Positions 1 to 9,936 of a DNA stretch of 64,000 nucleotides are shown here, in pieces. A program made the translations under genes and the position numbers. The number at the start of each line of letters is the position of its first letter. Position 1 is the stretch's first letter. The stretch comes from Flavobacteriales bacterium ALC-1 (GTDB taxonomy: Bacteria > Bacteroidota > Bacteroidia > Flavobacteriales > Flavobacteriaceae): positions 310,001 through 374,000 of the forward strand of contig ABHI01000001.1 of NCBI GenBank assembly GCA_000171875.1. Reading direction: 5' to 3'. Under the pieces are notes generated by a model. The model saw only the letters and a program-made list of their open reading frames with translations. It did no database searches and was not told where the DNA came from.

Positions 1-102
1 AGGGTGCTTTACTTTTTTAACTTCAGCAACTACAATAGATTTCTCCATTTTGTTACTAGTTACTATCCCTATACGTTCTTTTCTTAAGTTTCTTTTTTCC
101 AT
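1..102 (-). CDS. rpsQ: 30S ribosomal protein S17 (partial, C-terminus outside window)
   Basis: The first 34 codons of S17 are visible on the minus strand, beginning [12 protein letters not shown], followed by the [13 protein letters not shown] stretch typical of the S17 oligonucleotide-binding fold that contacts 16S rRNA. The rest lies beyond base 1. It follows rpmC by 17 bases, as expected at this place in the S10 operon, and is translated as part of the same transcript. Confidence 0.95.
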   Translation of the reverse strand, partial: MEKRNLRKERIGIVTSNKMEKSIVVAEVKKVKHP

Positions 103-119
103 CTTTCAGCAGAATACAA

Positions 120-311
120 TTATTGTACTTCTCTATTAGTTAATTCTGTTGCCACTCTAGCTACTGTGCGACGTGCAACTCGTAACTGTATTGGATTATC
201 TAAAGGAGATATAGCGTGAGCCAATTTTAGGTCCGTATAACTCTTTTTAGTCTCACTAAGTTTCTCTTGTAACTCAGCTGTTGAAAGCTGTTTAATTTCT
301 GATTGCTTCAT
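120..311 (-). CDS. rpmC: 50S ribosomal protein L29
   Basis: A 63-residue protein of normal L29 length, mostly helical (MKQSEIKQLSTAELQEKL start). L29 sits at the peptide exit tunnel next to L23 and helps dock SRP and trigger factor. It lies 12 bases after rplP and 17 bases before rpsQ, the standard order. The N-terminal SEIKQLSTAEL and the basic RVARRTVARVATEL region near the C-terminus are family-typical. No separate regulation is visible. Confidence 0.97.
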   Translation of the reverse strand: MKQSEIKQLSTAELQEKLSETKKSYTDLKLAHAISPLDNPIQLRVARRTVARVATELTNREVQ

Positions 312-323
312 AATACTTTTCTA

Positions 324-743
324 TTAAGCTTCGTAATCTCTAGCTATGATAAACTTAGTTTTTACCGGAAGTTTCTGAGCTGCTAAACGTAATGCTTCTT
401 GAGCTACGTCTAATGGCACTCCACTTATTTCAAATAACATACGTCCAGGTTTTACAACAGCTGCCCAATATTCTACACCACCTTTACCTTTACCCATACG
501 TACTTCAAGAGGTTTCTTTGTAATAGGCTTGTCTGGAAAAATTTTAATCCATAACGATCCTTCTCTTTTCATGTAACGAGTAGCCGCAATACGTGCTGCT
601 TCTATTTGACGTGCAGTTATAAAAGTTGACTCTAAAGATTTAATACCGAAAGTACCATTTGATAATAAATGACCTCTTCCCGCATTTCCTTTCATACGTC
701 CTTTTTGCTGCTTACGAAATTTTGTTCTTTTAGGCTGTAACAT
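324..743 (-). CDS. rplP: 50S ribosomal protein L16
   Basis: 139 residues beginning [19 protein letters not shown], the near-invariant L16 N-terminus, with the conserved [18 protein letters not shown] segment in the middle and [17 protein letters not shown] following. L16 binds 23S rRNA near the A-site tRNA elbow and the peptidyl transferase centre. The loop carrying the arginine that is hydroxylated in some bacteria (RMGKGKG) is present. It is embedded in the operon between rpsC and rpmC with 20 and 12 base gaps. Confidence 0.98.
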   Translation of the reverse strand: MLQPKRTKFRKQQKGRMKGNAGRGHLLSNGTFGIKSLESTFITARQIEAARIAATRYMKREGSLWIKIFPDKPITKKPLEVRMGKGKGGVEYWAAVVKPGRMLFEISGVPLDVAQEALRLAAQKLPVKTKFIIARDYEA

Positions 744-763
744 TTTTTCTTTTCTTTAAAAAA

Positions 764-1480
764 TTACTTTCTACGACGAGATTGGTTCTTGTTTCCACCA
801 CGTCCACCTTTACCTTTTTGTTTAGATAAGCCAACTAATGGAGATAATTCTCTTTTCCCATATACTTCGCCTTTCATAATCCAAACTTTGATACCCAATC
901 TACCATAAGTAGTATGCGCTTCAACTAGAGCATAATCAATATCAGCTCTAAAAGTAGATAAAGGAATACGTCCTTCTTTATAGTGCTCAGAACGTGCCAT
1001 TTCAGCTCCGTTTAAACGACCACTAATTTGAATTTTGATTCCTTCAGCATTCATACGCATAGCTGCAGCGATAGCCATTTTAATTGCACGTCTGTATGAA
1101 ATTCGGCTTTCAATTTGACGCGCAACACTTGCTGCTACTAAATGTGCATCTAGTTCAGGTCTTTTAATCTCAAAGATGTTCAATTGAACCTCTTTACCCG
1201 TAATTTTCTTAAGCTCTTCTTTTAACTTATCTACCTCTTGACCACCTTTACCGATAATAATACCAGGTCTAGCAGTAGTGATAGTAACGGTTACAAGTTT
1301 AAGCGTACGCTCAATAATTACTCTACTTACACTAGCTTTAGATAAACGAGCATGAATATACTTTCTAACCTTATCGTCTTCGGCAAGTTTATCACCATAA
1401 TCGTTTCCTCCGTACCAGTTAGATTCCCATCCTCTGATAATTCCTAAGCGATTTCCGATTGGATTTGTCTTTTGTCCCAT
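764..1480 (-). CDS. rpsC: 30S ribosomal protein S3
   Basis: 238 residues. The N-terminal [14 protein letters not shown] motif, the KH domain with the GXXG loop ([13 protein letters not shown], about residues 75-87) and the C-terminal S3 domain ([20 protein letters not shown]) are all present. S3 lies at the mRNA entry channel and has helicase-like activity with S4 and S5. The tail is a lysine/arginine/glycine-rich extension ([19 protein letters not shown]) common in Bacteroidota S3. Ten bases separate it from rplV. Confidence 0.98.
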   Translation of the reverse strand: MGQKTNPIGNRLGIIRGWESNWYGGNDYGDKLAEDDKVRKYIHARLSKASVSRVIIERTLKLVTVTITTARPGIIIGKGGQEVDKLKEELKKITGKEVQLNIFEIKRPELDAHLVAASVARQIESRISYRRAIKMAIAAAMRMNAEGIKIQISGRLNGAEMARSEHYKEGRIPLSTFRADIDYALVEAHTTYGRLGIKVWIMKGEVYGKRELSPLVGLSKQKGKGGRGGNKNQSRRRK

Positions 1481-1489
1481 ATCTCTATC

Positions 1490-1897
1490 TTAGCTTTGTG
1501 TTTTATTTAATGCATCTACCACAACTGTTACGTGGTTAGATCTCTTTCTAATTCTGTGAGCTCTACCTTGAGGTGCAGGGCGTAATCTCTTTAACATAGA
1601 CCCACCATCTACTCTAATCTCTTTGATATAAAGCTTTGCTTCTTCAACATCAGCATCTTCGTTTTTTGCTTGCCAGTTTGCAATTGCAGACATAACCAAT
1701 TTCTCTAAACGACGAGACGCTTCTTTTTGGCTAAATCTAAGAATCTGAAGAGCTTTCTCTGCCTTCTCACCTCTTACTAAATCCGCTACTAAACGCATTT
1801 TTCTTGGTGATGTAGGACAGTTATTTAGCTTTGCAAAAGCAACCTGCTTTTTCTCAGCCTTAATAGCTTCCGCCATTTGTTTTTTACGACTTCCCAT
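1490..1897 (-). CDS. rplV: 50S ribosomal protein L22
   Basis: 135 residues, longer than the roughly 110 of E. coli L22 because of an N-terminal extension ([18 protein letters not shown]) that is usual in Bacteroidota. The core starts at about residue 20 with [22 protein letters not shown]. The beta-hairpin loop that lines the exit tunnel is visible ([23 protein letters not shown], about residues 97-119). Changes in that hairpin confer macrolide resistance in other bacteria; no obvious deletion is seen here. It lies five bases after rpsS. Confidence 0.97.
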   Translation of the reverse strand: MGSRKKQMAEAIKAEKKQVAFAKLNNCPTSPRKMRLVADLVRGEKAEKALQILRFSQKEASRRLEKLVMSAIANWQAKNEDADVEEAKLYIKEIRVDGGSMLKRLRPAPQGRAHRIRKRSNHVTVVVDALNKTQS

Positions 1898-1902
1898 GAT
1901 TC

Positions 1903-2181
1903 TTATTTTTTACCTTTATTCTTAGCACCTGCATGACCTCTAAAAGATCGTGTTGGTGAAAATTCTCCTAATTTGTGACCTACCATATTCTCAGTAACAT
2001 AAACTGGTACAAATTGACGACCGTTGTGAACAGCTATAGTCTGACCAACGAAATCTGGAGAAATCATTGATGCTCTAGACCAAGTCTTAATTACCGTCTT
2101 TTTGTTTGAAGCTACATTCTCTGCAACTTTCTTTTCTAATTTATAGTGGATATAAGGTCCTTTTTTTAATGAACGTGCCAT
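1903..2181 (-). CDS. rpsS: 30S ribosomal protein S19
   Basis: 92 residues starting [19 protein letters not shown], with the canonical [20 protein letters not shown] and [16 protein letters not shown] motifs. S19 binds the 3' major domain of 16S rRNA in the head and contacts A- and P-site tRNAs. Length and sequence are normal. It sits between rplB (10 bases) and rplV (5 bases) in the standard order. Confidence 0.98.
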   Translation of the reverse strand: MARSLKKGPYIHYKLEKKVAENVASNKKTVIKTWSRASMISPDFVGQTIAVHNGRQFVPVYVTENMVGHKLGEFSPTRSFRGHAGAKNKGKK

Positions 2182-2191
2182 ACTATCTTAA

Positions 2192-3019
2192 TTATTTCTT
2201 TCTACGTTCTACAATATACTTATTACTCGCTTTAGTTTTAGAACGTGTTCTATAACCTTTAGCAGGAATACCGTTTCTAGATCTTGGATGACCACCTGCA
2301 GATTTTCCTTCACCACCACCCATTGGATGATCAACTGGATTCATTACTACTGGTCTTACTCTTGGACGTCTTCCTAACCATCTGCTTCTACCTGCTTTAC
2401 CAGATACAAGTAATTGATGATCAGAATTAGATACAACTCCAATAGTTGCCATACATGTTACTAAAATCATTCTAGTTTCTCCAGAAGGTAATTTCACTGT
2501 TGCGAATCTACCATCTCTTGCCATTAACTGAGCAAATGCACCTGCACTACGCGCCATAACAGCACCTTGACCAGGACGTAACTCTATACAAGAAATAATT
2601 GTACCTAAAGGTATTTCACTAAGTGGCATTGCATTTCCAATTTCTGGAGCAACACCAGTTTCACCAGAAACAATTTTTTGACCTACTTGTAAACCATTCT
2701 GAGCGATAACGTAACGTTTCTCTCCATCTTGATAATTAAGTAAAGCAATAAATGCTGTTCTGTTTGGATCGTACTCGATTGTCTTAACTTCTGCTGGAAT
2801 CCCAGTTTTGTTACGTTTAAAATCGATAATACGATACTTTCTCTTATGACCTCCACCCATATGGCGCATGGTCATTTTTCCTCGATTGTTTCTACCACCA
2901 GATCGTTTTTTCGGAGCGAGTAAACTCTTTTCCGGCTTATCAGTAGTGATGGCATCGAATCCATTTACTACTCTAAATCGCTGAGCTGATGTGATTGGTT
3001 TTAATTTTCTAACTGACAT
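2192..3019 (-). CDS. rplB: 50S ribosomal protein L2
   Basis: 275 residues with the L2 hallmark [23 protein letters not shown] loop (about residues 228-245 here, reading [20 protein letters not shown]) that contains the histidine implicated in subunit association and peptidyl transfer, plus the RNA-binding [22 protein letters not shown] segment near the N-terminus. L2 is a primary 23S rRNA binder. It follows rplW by 10 bases and leads into rpsS. Confidence 0.98.
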   Translation of the reverse strand: MSVRKLKPITSAQRFRVVNGFDAITTDKPEKSLLAPKKRSGGRNNRGKMTMRHMGGGHKRKYRIIDFKRNKTGIPAEVKTIEYDPNRTAFIALLNYQDGEKRYVIAQNGLQVGQKIVSGETGVAPEIGNAMPLSEIPLGTIISCIELRPGQGAVMARSAGAFAQLMARDGRFATVKLPSGETRMILVTCMATIGVVSNSDHQLLVSGKAGRSRWLGRRPRVRPVVMNPVDHPMGGGEGKSAGGHPRSRNGIPAKGYRTRSKTKASNKYIVERRKK

Positions 3020-3029
3020 TTTCGTCTAA

Positions 3030-3320
3030 TTACATGTTAGCGTATAAATCTATTGTCTCACCTTCCGCCAGTTGTACAATTGCCTTCTTAACAGCATTTG
3101 TTTTACCATGTTGAACACCCGTTTTTGTAAAACGAGTTCTTCTTTCTGGACGGACATTTATCGTACGAACTTTTTCAACAGAAACTCCATAAGCAGCTTC
3201 CACTGCTTTTTTGATTTCTACCTTGTTCGCCTTTGTATTCACTTCAAATGCATATGCATTTAACAACTCACTTTGCATGGTTGCCTTTTCAGTGATGATA
3301 GGTTTTATTAAGATACTCAT
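3030..3320 (-). CDS. rplW: 50S ribosomal protein L23
   Basis: 96 residues. The N-terminal IKPIITEKATMQSE motif and the NKVEIKKAVEAAYGVSVEKVRT helix-strand are typical of L23, which surrounds the tunnel exit and is the docking site for trigger factor and SRP. Length is standard. It lies five bases downstream of rplD and is part of the same operon. Confidence 0.97.
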   Translation of the reverse strand: MSILIKPIITEKATMQSELLNAYAFEVNTKANKVEIKKAVEAAYGVSVEKVRTINVRPERRTRFTKTGVQHGKTNAVKKAIVQLAEGETIDLYANM

Positions 3321-3325
3321 CTGTT

Positions 3326-3955
3326 CTATTTACTTAAGTTCGATTCAATTCCTTCTAACGCACCTTCTAAAAGAATAACTTTATTAGCATTCATTATTTT
3401 ATAAGTGCTTAATTCTGAAGCTGTTACAACTTCAGAGCCTTTAAAATTGCGTGATGACAAATATACATTATTATTTGAGCCACCCAACACAATAAGAGAT
3501 TTTTTGTTTTCTACCTCTAAAGCCTTTAAAACATTGATAAAGTTTTTAGTTTTTGGAGCTTCAAAATTGAAGTCTTCCATTACCATAATTGACTTATCAT
3601 TTGCCTTAATACTTAATGCAGATTTACGTGCTAATCGCTTTACGTTTTTGTTTAATTTAAAACCGTAATTTCTTGGTCTAGGACCAAACATACGACCACC
3701 ACCTTTAAATACACCAGACTTAATAGAACCTGCACGTGCTGTACCAGTTCCTTTTTGTTTCTTAATCTTACGTGTACTACCAGTAATTTCTGCTCTTTCT
3801 TTTGCCTTATGCGTTCCTTGTCTTTGATTTGCTAAGTATTGCTTAACATCTAAATAGACTGCATGATTATTAGGCTCTATAGCATATACGTCTTTAGAAA
3901 GCTCAGCTTTTCTACCCGTATCTTTTCCGTTTATATCTAAAACTGCTACTTTCAT
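3326..3955 (-). CDS. rplD: 50S ribosomal protein L4
   Basis: 209 residues. The tunnel loop [21 protein letters not shown] (about residues 63-84) identifies L4, and the C-terminal globular part resembles other L4 proteins ([20 protein letters not shown]). In E. coli L4 also represses its own operon by binding the S10 leader; whether that happens here is unknown, although a stem-loop lies upstream of rplC. Its ATG overlaps the rplC stop by one base, which implies translational coupling. Confidence 0.97.
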   Translation of the reverse strand: MKVAVLDINGKDTGRKAELSKDVYAIEPNNHAVYLDVKQYLANQRQGTHKAKERAEITGSTRKIKKQKGTGTARAGSIKSGVFKGGGRMFGPRPRNYGFKLNKNVKRLARKSALSIKANDKSIMVMEDFNFEAPKTKNFINVLKALEVENKKSLIVLGGSNNNVYLSSRNFKGSEVVTASELSTYKIMNANKVILLEGALEGIESNLSK

Positions 3956-4572
3956 TACTTCTCAATAATTACATAAGAATTTTTGTGACCAGGAACACAT
4001 CCTTTTACAACAAGCAAGTTCTTTTCTGGAACTACTTTATAAACTCTTAAATTTTGAACTTTTACTGTTTCGCCACCCATTCTTCCGGCCATCTTCATTC
4101 CTTTGAATACTCTCGCAGGATAAGAAGCTGCACCAATAGAACCTGGAGCTCTTAAACGGTTATGTTGACCGTGTGTTGCTTGACCTACACCAGCAAAGCC
4201 ATGACGTTTTACAACACCTTGAAAACCTTTACCTTTAGAAGTTCCTGCAACATCCACAAATTCACCTTCAGTGAATTGTTCTACAGTGATTGCATCACCT
4301 AATTTGTACTCCTCACCAAAACCTTTGAATTCAACAACTTTGCGTTTTACAGAAGTACCCGCTTTTTTAGCATGACCTAAGTCTGCTTTAGTAGCGCTTT
4401 TTTCTGTCGCGTCATCGAAACCTAATTGAAGGGCTGAATAACCATCCACTTCTTCAGTTCTGACTTGGGTAACGATACATGGTCCAGCTTCGATTACTGT
4501 ACATGGAATATTCTTTCCATTTTCATCGAAAATGCTGGTCATACCGATTTTTTTTCCAATTAACCCAGACAT
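3955..4572 (-). CDS. rplC: 50S ribosomal protein L3
   Basis: 205 residues beginning [19 protein letters not shown], with the L3 signature [16 protein letters not shown] and HRAPGSIG-like [25 protein letters not shown]3 binds 23S rRNA and its W-finger region reaches toward the peptidyl transferase centre. It is preceded by an unusually long 121-base gap for this operon, which holds a strong stem-loop, while every other gap in the block is 25 bases or less. Confidence 0.98.
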   Translation of the reverse strand: MSGLIGKKIGMTSIFDENGKNIPCTVIEAGPCIVTQVRTEEVDGYSALQLGFDDATEKSATKADLGHAKKAGTSVKRKVVEFKGFGEEYKLGDAITVEQFTEGEFVDVAGTSKGKGFQGVVKRHGFAGVGQATHGQHNRLRAPGSIGAASYPARVFKGMKMAGRMGGETVKVQNLRVYKVVPEKNLLVVKGCVPGHKNSYVIIEK

Positions 4573-4608
4573 ATTTATTATTTATTAATTATTATTTGTT
4601 ATTAAAAC

Positions 4609-4637
4609 TCAAGGCTGAAAATACGTTTCAGCCTTGA
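4609..4637 (-). promoter_or_regulatory. Stem-loop in the rpsJ-rplC gap (attenuator or regulatory hairpin)
   Basis: A perfect 12-bp inverted repeat, TCAAGGCTGAAA at 4609-4620 and TTTCAGCCTTGA at 4626-4637, with a 5-base loop. On the transcribed (minus) strand it is followed by only GTTTTAAT, a weak U-run, so it could be a partial terminator, an RNA processing site or a protein-binding leader for the rplC half of the operon. Position and structure are seen directly; function is inference. Confidence 0.6.
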
Positions 4638-4693
4638 ATTGTATTTTTTACCGTCTTTCCCTCGCTCGCAGCTCAGGACATGTTACTAATCAA

Positions 4694-4999
4694 TTACACC
4701 TTGATTTCAACTTCTACTCCACTTGGTAATTCAAGTTTCATTAAAGCATCAATTGTTTTAGAAGATGAAGAGTAAATATCTAATAATCTCTTGTAAGAGC
4801 TTAATTGAAATTGTTCTCTAGACTTCTTATTTACGTGTGGTGAACGTAACACAGTGAAAATCTTTTTGTGTGTTGGTAATGGAATTGGACCCGTTACTAC
4901 AGCACCTGTACTTTTTACTGTTTTTACAATCTTATCAGCAGACTTGTCCACTAAGTTGTGATCGTAAGATTTTAATTTTATTCTGATTTTTTGACTCAT
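4694..4999 (-). CDS. rpsJ: 30S ribosomal protein S10 (NusE)
   Basis: 101 residues, [25 protein letters not shown], with [28 protein letters not shown], the classic S10 pattern. S10 is a head protein of the 30S subunit and, as NusE, part of antitermination complexes that couple transcription and translation. It lies 11 bases after fusA, joining the str and S10 operons without a tuf gene between them, an arrangement common in Bacteroidota. Confidence 0.98.
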   Translation of the reverse strand: MSQKIRIKLKSYDHNLVDKSADKIVKTVKSTGAVVTGPIPLPTHKKIFTVLRSPHVNKKSREQFQLSSYKRLLDIYSSSSKTIDALMKLELPSGVEVEIKV

Positions 5000-5010
5000 T
5001 TTATTAAGAT

Positions 5011-7137
5011 TTACGATTCAACTCCTTTAGCTGCTGCAATTACTTCTTCTGAAACATTTTTAGGTGTTTCTGCATAGTGAGAAAATTCCATTGTTGATGT
5101 GGCTCTACCTGAAGACAATGTTCTTAATGTAGTTACATAACCAAACATTTCAGATAAAGGAACAGTAGCTTTTACAGTTTTTGCACCAGCTCTATCACCC
5201 ATATCACTTACTTGACCTCTTCTTCTATTTAAATCACCTACAATATCACCCATGTTTTCTTCAGGAGTAATTACCTCAAGCTTCATGATAGGTTCCATTA
5301 TAACCGCTTTTGCTGCTCTTGCTGAATTTTTAAATCCAAGCTTAGCAGCTAATTCGAATGATAATTGATCAGAATCGACATCATGATAAGATCCATCTTT
5401 CAATGTCACTTTCATAGCATCTACCTCAAAACCTGCTAATGGTCCATTGATCATTGCCATTTTAAATCCTTTTTCAATTGAAGGGATAAATTCTTTAGGA
5501 ACGTTACCACCTTTAATAATAGATTCAAACTGAAGACCTACAACACCTTCATCTGCTGGCTCAATCGTAAATACGATATCAGCAAATTTACCACGACCAC
5601 CAGATTGTTTTTTATAAACTTCTCTATGATCTGCAGACTGTGTAATAGCTTCTTTATATTCTACTTGTGGCTGACCTTGGTTAACCTCAACTTTGAATTC
5701 TCTTTTTAAACGATCAACAATTACATCTAAGTGCAACTCACCCATGCCAGAAATAATAGTCTGACCTGAAGCCTCGTCTGAACGTACAGTAAATGTTGGA
5801 TCTTCTTCAGCTAACTTAGCTAAACCGATACCTAATTTATCAACATCTGCTTTAGTCTTAGGCTCAACCGCGATACCAATTACCGGATCAGGGAAGTCCA
5901 TAGATTCTAAAACGATAGGATGCTTTTCAGCTGTTAATGTATCCCCTGTTTTGATAGATTTAAATCCAACAGCAGCTCCAATATCTCCAGCTTCGATAAA
6001 ATCAATTGCATTTTGCTTGTTAGCATGCATTTGGTAAATACGAGAAATACGTTCTTTTTTACCAGAACGGTTATTTAACACATAAGAACCTGCATCTAAA
6101 CGACCAGAATACGCTCTAAAAAATGCCAAACGACCTACGAAAGGATCTGTAGCAATTTTAAATGCTAAAGCAGCGAATGGCTCCTTTACATCTGGCTTAC
6201 GAATTTCTTCTTGATCTGTATCTGGGTTTACACCTACAATACCTTCTTTATCTGTTGGAGAAGGCAAGTAGCGACATACAGCATCTAATAAAAATTGTAC
6301 ACCTTTATTTTTGAAAGCAGAACCACATACCATAGGAATGATTGCCATATCCATAACAGCAGCTCTAAGCGCAGCATGCACTTCGTCTTCTGTAATAGAA
6401 TCTTCATCTTCCATGAACTTTTCTAGTAAGTTCTCATCGTAGCTAGCTACTTCTTCAATAAGTAATGCTCTATATTTTCTAGCTTCAGCTTTAAGCTCTT
6501 CTGGAATTTCGATAACATCAAAAGTTGCCCCTTGAGTTTCATCATGCCATACAATAGCCCTATTCTTAACTAAATCTATAATACCTTTAAAGTCATCTTC
6601 ATCACCAATGTTTAAAACGATTGGCACAGCGTTAGACTTTAACATGTCTTTTACTTGTTGACAAACACCTAAAAAGTCAGATCCTTGACGGTCCATTTTA
6701 TTAACGAAACCAATTCTTGGAACTTTATAGTTATCAGCTAATCTCCAGTTAGTTTCAGATTGTGGTTCAACACCATCAACTGCACTAAACAGGAATACTA
6801 AACCATCAAGCACACGTAATGAACGATTTACCTCAACGGTAAAATCAACGTGACCAGGTGTGTCAATTATATTAAAATGATATCCTTTTGTTTCTGGTGT
6901 TGGCTCTCCATTTTCAATTGGAAATTTCCATGTACAAGTTGTAGCAGCAGAAGTAATTGTAATACCTCTTTCTTGCTCTTGCTCCATCCAGTCCATTGTT
7001 GCAGCACCATCATGCACTTCACCAATTTTATGAGAAACACCCGTATAATAAAGAATACGTTCTGTTGTAGTGGTTTTACCCGCATCAATATGCGCAGCAA
7101 TACCTATATTTCTTGTGAATTTTAAATCTCTTGCCAT
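5011..7137 (-). CDS. fusA: Elongation factor G
   Basis: 708 residues. The GTPase domain shows G1 [16 protein letters not shown] (about 13-28), switch II/G3 DTPGHVDF and G4 NKMD, followed by domains II to V; domain IV contains the conserved [23 protein letters not shown] stretch. EF-G translocates tRNA and mRNA and helps recycle ribosomes. Position after rpsG identifies it as the operon-encoded principal copy. Six bases separate it from rpsG. Confidence 0.98.
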   Translation of the reverse strand: MARDLKFTRNIGIAAHIDAGKTTTTERILYYTGVSHKIGEVHDGAATMDWMEQEQERGITITSAATTCTWKFPIENGEPTPETKGYHFNIIDTPGHVDFTVEVNRSLRVLDGLVFLFSAVDGVEPQSETNWRLADNYKVPRIGFVNKMDRQGSDFLGVCQQVKDMLKSNAVPIVLNIGDEDDFKGIIDLVKNRAIVWHDETQGATFDVIEIPEELKAEARKYRALLIEEVASYDENLLEKFMEDEDSITEDEVHAALRAAVMDMAIIPMVCGSAFKNKGVQFLLDAVCRYLPSPTDKEGIVGVNPDTDQEEIRKPDVKEPFAALAFKIATDPFVGRLAFFRAYSGRLDAGSYVLNNRSGKKERISRIYQMHANKQNAIDFIEAGDIGAAVGFKSIKTGDTLTAEKHPIVLESMDFPDPVIGIAVEPKTKADVDKLGIGLAKLAEEDPTFTVRSDEASGQTIISGMGELHLDVIVDRLKREFKVEVNQGQPQVEYKEAITQSADHREVYKKQSGGRGKFADIVFTIEPADEGVVGLQFESIIKGGNVPKEFIPSIEKGFKMAMINGPLAGFEVDAMKVTLKDGSYHDVDSDQLSFELAAKLGFKNSARAAKAVIMEPIMKLEVITPEENMGDIVGDLNRRRGQVSDMGDRAGAKTVKATVPLSEMFGYVTTLRTLSSGRATSTMEFSHYAETPKNVSEEVIAAAKGVES

Positions 7138-7143
7138 TTCTTA

Positions 7144-7620
7144 TTAAAATCTAAAGTGAGAGAATGCTTTGTTTGCTTCAGCCATTTTATGAGTATCAAC
7201 TCTTTTCTTAACGGCTGCACCTTCTTCTTTAGCTGCAGCTAATACTTCTGCCGCTAAACGTTGTGCCATAGATTTTTCGTTTCTTTTACGAGAATAGCTT
7301 ATTAACCATTTCATCGCAGTTGAAACTTTACGGTCTGGACGAATTTGCATTGGAATTTGGAATGTTGCACCACCAACACGACGGCTACGTACTTCTACGT
7401 GAGGCATCACATTAGACAAAGCTTCTTTCCAAATTTCTAAAGCTGTTTTTTCGTCATCATTTTTTTTCTCCTCAACAATATCAATTGCATCGTAGAATAC
7501 TTTAAAAGCTACAGACTTTTTACCGTCCCACATCATCATGTTAACAAAACGCGTAACAAGTTGATCGTTAAATTTTGGATCTGGTAAAAGCGGTCTCTTT
7601 TTTGCTGCTCTTTTTCTCAT
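7144..7620 (-). CDS. rpsG: 30S ribosomal protein S7
   Basis: 158 residues, [27 protein letters not shown], with [19 protein letters not shown], the S7 family signature. S7 nucleates assembly of the 30S head and, in E. coli, is the translational repressor of the str operon. Length is normal. It lies 22 bases after rpsL. Confidence 0.98.
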   Translation of the reverse strand: MRKRAAKKRPLLPDPKFNDQLVTRFVNMMMWDGKKSVAFKVFYDAIDIVEEKKNDDEKTALEIWKEALSNVMPHVEVRSRRVGGATFQIPMQIRPDRKVSTAMKWLISYSRKRNEKSMAQRLAAEVLAAAKEEGAAVKKRVDTHKMAEANKAFSHFRF

Positions 7621-7642
7621 GTCTTCTTCTTAAAGTTTTAAA

Positions 7643-8017
7643 TTACTTTTTAGGGCGTTTTGCACCATACTTAGATCTACGTTGAGTCCTTCCAGCAACA
7701 CCTGCTGTATCCAAAGCACCACGAACGATGTGATATCTAACACCTGGCAAATCTTTTACCCTTCCACCTCTAACCAATACTATCGAGTGCTCTTGTAAAT
7801 TGTGACCTTCTCCACCGATGTATGCATTTACTTCGTTACCGTTTGTTAAACGAACCCTTGCTACCTTACGCATTGCTGAGTTAGGTTTTTTAGGTGTCGT
7901 TGTATAAACACGAGTACATACACCACGTCTCTGAGGACACGAATCTAAAGCAGCCGATTTACTCTTCTTGGTTATTTTGGCTCTTCCTTTTCGTACTAAT
8001 TGTGAAATTGTTGGCAT
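7643..8017 (-). CDS. rpsL: 30S ribosomal protein S12
   Basis: 124 residues, the first gene of the block. The decoding-site loops are intact: [17 protein letters not shown] (streptomycin-site lysine present, not substituted) and [14 protein letters not shown]12 controls tRNA selection accuracy at the A site. A full promoter and a short 5' leader hairpin lie just upstream, so this gene starts the transcription unit that runs to the left edge of the window. Confidence 0.98.
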   Translation of the reverse strand: MPTISQLVRKGRAKITKKSKSAALDSCPQRRGVCTRVYTTTPKKPNSAMRKVARVRLTNGNEVNAYIGGEGHNLQEHSIVLVRGGRVKDLPGVRYHIVRGALDTAGVAGRTQRRSKYGAKRPKK

Positions 8018-8043
8018 ATATTTCTATATAAAATTTTATTTAA

Positions 8044-8059
8044 CCCTCACTTTTGAGGG
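8044..8059 (-). promoter_or_regulatory. 5' leader hairpin of the rpsL mRNA
   Basis: CCCTCA (8044-8049) pairs with TGAGGG (8054-8059) across a 4-base loop. It lies within a few bases of the expected transcription start, so the mRNA would begin with or just before this hairpin. A 5' terminal stem-loop commonly protects mRNA from decay; a purK leader hairpin with the same CCCTC/GAGGG stem occurs at 52744-52761. Confidence 0.5.
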
Positions 8060-8062
8060 CTG

Positions 8063-8093
8063 CAAAGGTAGGAATTAATATCAATTATTCAAA
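8063..8093 (-). promoter_or_regulatory. Promoter of the str/S10 operon
   Basis: On the minus strand TTTG (8090-8093), then 19 bases, then TACCTTTG (8063-8070): an exact match to the Bacteroidota primary sigma consensus (TTTG at -33, TAnnTTTG at -7, spacing 19). It is 45 bases upstream of the rpsL ATG. A high-output promoter is expected for ribosomal proteins. Confidence 0.85.
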
Positions 8094-8195
8094 TAGTTGA
8101 GAATTTATTTTTTAAAGAAATTTCAAGTTTCATTTTATACATATATAATATGGTCTATTTTTACGTTATCATTTGAGTTATTCCATTAATATTTA

Positions 8196-9881
8196 ATGAC
8201 ACTTTCAAAACAATTTTTACTTCTTCTGCTCTTGGTTTTTGCAAACCAAATGATGAGTCAATCTCTGAGTTTGAAAGTTGAAGGAGAAAATAAAATTAAA
8301 ACTACCGTCATCGATTCCTTAGGATACGTAAAGTATTTTGATAATTATATAAATCTAGAAACAGAATTAAAAACTCTCAAAGACAAACTGACCAGACTAG
8401 GCTATATTGATACAAATATTGAAGGCATCTCAAAACAGAACGATACGCTTTTTAAAGCTCTATTTTTTTTAGGTAAAAAAGTTAATACCATTAGAATTAA
8501 TTATGACTCTAATTTTAATACTGATTTATTAAGCTTCATCTACCATAAGAATGGAAATGGTTTTTTTGAAATAGACATAAGTCAACTTGAAAGTTCTCTT
8601 AATAAATTGAATGTAATTATTGCCGAAGAAGGTGATCCGTTTTCCACGCTTCAACTTATAAACATTTCTAAACTCAATTCTAATCTAATTTCTGCTGACT
8701 TAAATATTGTAAACAATCAAAAAAGGCGCATCGATAAAATCATTGTTAAAGGCTATGAAAAATTTCCTAAATCATACATCAAACGATTTATGAAATTGAG
8801 AACAGGAAAATCATTCAACCTAAATGCCATTCAAGATAAAGTTGAACTGCTAGAAGATTTGCGTTTCGCTAATAAAATTAAAGATCCAGAAGTTCTATTT
8901 ACTAAAGACTCTACTACACTATATATATATGTAGAAAAAGCAAGAACAAATAACTTTGACGGATTCCTTGGTTTTGGCACTAATGAAAACACAAACAAGA
9001 TAGAGTTTGATGGTTACTTAGACCTCAGATTAATAAACAATCTCAACTTTGGTGAGACCTTAAATCTTTTCTACAAAAGTGATGAGATTGATCAGCAAAC
9101 CTTTAAAGTTGATGCTGATTTACCTTATATGTTTGGCTCTCCAATTGGACTCCAATTTGGACTAAAGATTTTTAGAAAAGATTCCACCTTCTCGAATGCT
9201 AGTCAGAATGCTAAGCTAAATTATCAAATTAATGCGCAGCATAGAATTGGCGCAGGTATAACTTCAACTAATTCTACAAATCTTTTAGAGGATGATACAG
9301 CAATCTTGAATGATTATAAAACAAATTATTACACATTTAATTACAACATCACAAAGTCACAATTTTACGATCCTTTATTTCCTATTAATTTTTGGTTCGA
9401 TTTATCTTCTGGTTTTGGTGATAGAGAAAATGATTTAGGTAGCCAATCTCAAACCATTTTTAATCTTGATACTTATAAAATTTTTAATCTAAATAATAAG
9501 AATAGTATTTACACCAGATTAAATGGAGCTATTTTAACTTCGGATGATTATTTAGATAATGAACTATTTCGTTTTGGTGGTATTAACTCTATTAGAGGTT
9601 TTGAAGAAAATAGCTTAGTTGCTAATCTATATGGAGTCATAAATACAGAATACCGTTATCGACTTAGTAATAGCATTTATGTGCACTCAGTTATTGACGC
9701 GGCTTATTTTGAAAATCAAATAACAGGCAGTAAGCAAAAACTATTTGGTTTTGGCTTTGGAATTGGCTTGTTAACCAATTCAGGATTATTTAGATTGAAT
9801 TACTCTAGTGGAAAAACAGAGAATAGACAATTCAAGTTATCAGACTCAAAAGTACATGTGAGTTTAACCGCTACTTTTTGA
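8196..9881 (+). CDS. Omp85/BamA-family outer membrane beta-barrel protein
   Basis: 561 residues. A hydrophobic signal peptide (about 1-21, ending MMSQ) is followed by a divergent periplasmic part, a recognisable POTRA domain (about 176-249, RRIDKIIVKGYEKFP) and a 16-strand-like barrel (about 253-561) ending in phenylalanine, the barrel-insertion signature. The family inserts or translocates proteins in the outer membrane. With only one or two POTRA units it is shorter than true BamA (five) and is probably a specialised paralogue or a TamA/TpsB-like translocator. It is divergent from rpsL. The next gene starts 55 bases on with its own possible promoter. Substrate unknown. Confidence 0.75.
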   Translation: MTLSKQFLLLLLLVFANQMMSQSLSLKVEGENKIKTTVIDSLGYVKYFDNYINLETELKTLKDKLTRLGYIDTNIEGISKQNDTLFKALFFLGKKVNTIRINYDSNFNTDLLSFIYHKNGNGFFEIDISQLESSLNKLNVIIAEEGDPFSTLQLINISKLNSNLISADLNIVNNQKRRIDKIIVKGYEKFPKSYIKRFMKLRTGKSFNLNAIQDKVELLEDLRFANKIKDPEVLFTKDSTTLYIYVEKARTNNFDGFLGFGTNENTNKIEFDGYLDLRLINNLNFGETLNLFYKSDEIDQQTFKVDADLPYMFGSPIGLQFGLKIFRKDSTFSNASQNAKLNYQINAQHRIGAGITSTNSTNLLEDDTAILNDYKTNYYTFNYNITKSQFYDPLFPINFWFDLSSGFGDRENDLGSQSQTIFNLDTYKIFNLNNKNSIYTRLNGAILTSDDYLDNELFRFGGINSIRGFEENSLVANLYGVINTEYRYRLSNSIYVHSVIDAAYFENQITGSKQKLFGFGFGIGLLTNSGLFRLNYSSGKTENRQFKLSDSKVHVSLTATF

Positions 9882-9903
9882 TTAAAAATTAAATTAAAAA
9901 CCA

Positions 9904-9911
9904 TAAATTTG
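9904..9911 (+). promoter_or_regulatory. Possible -7 promoter element upstream of the arylsulfotransferase-like gene
   Basis: TAAATTTG matches the TAnnTTTG -7 box, 25 bases before the ATG at 9937. A TTTG lies 23 bases further upstream, which is slightly too far for the usual spacing, so only the -7 box is well supported. Confidence 0.4.
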
Positions 9912-9936
9912 TTACGCTAAAGAAAAGAAAATTATT

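Noticed and set aside
3405..3668. Plus-strand open frame inside rplD
   Set aside because: Antisense shadow of a conserved ribosomal gene, no homology seen.
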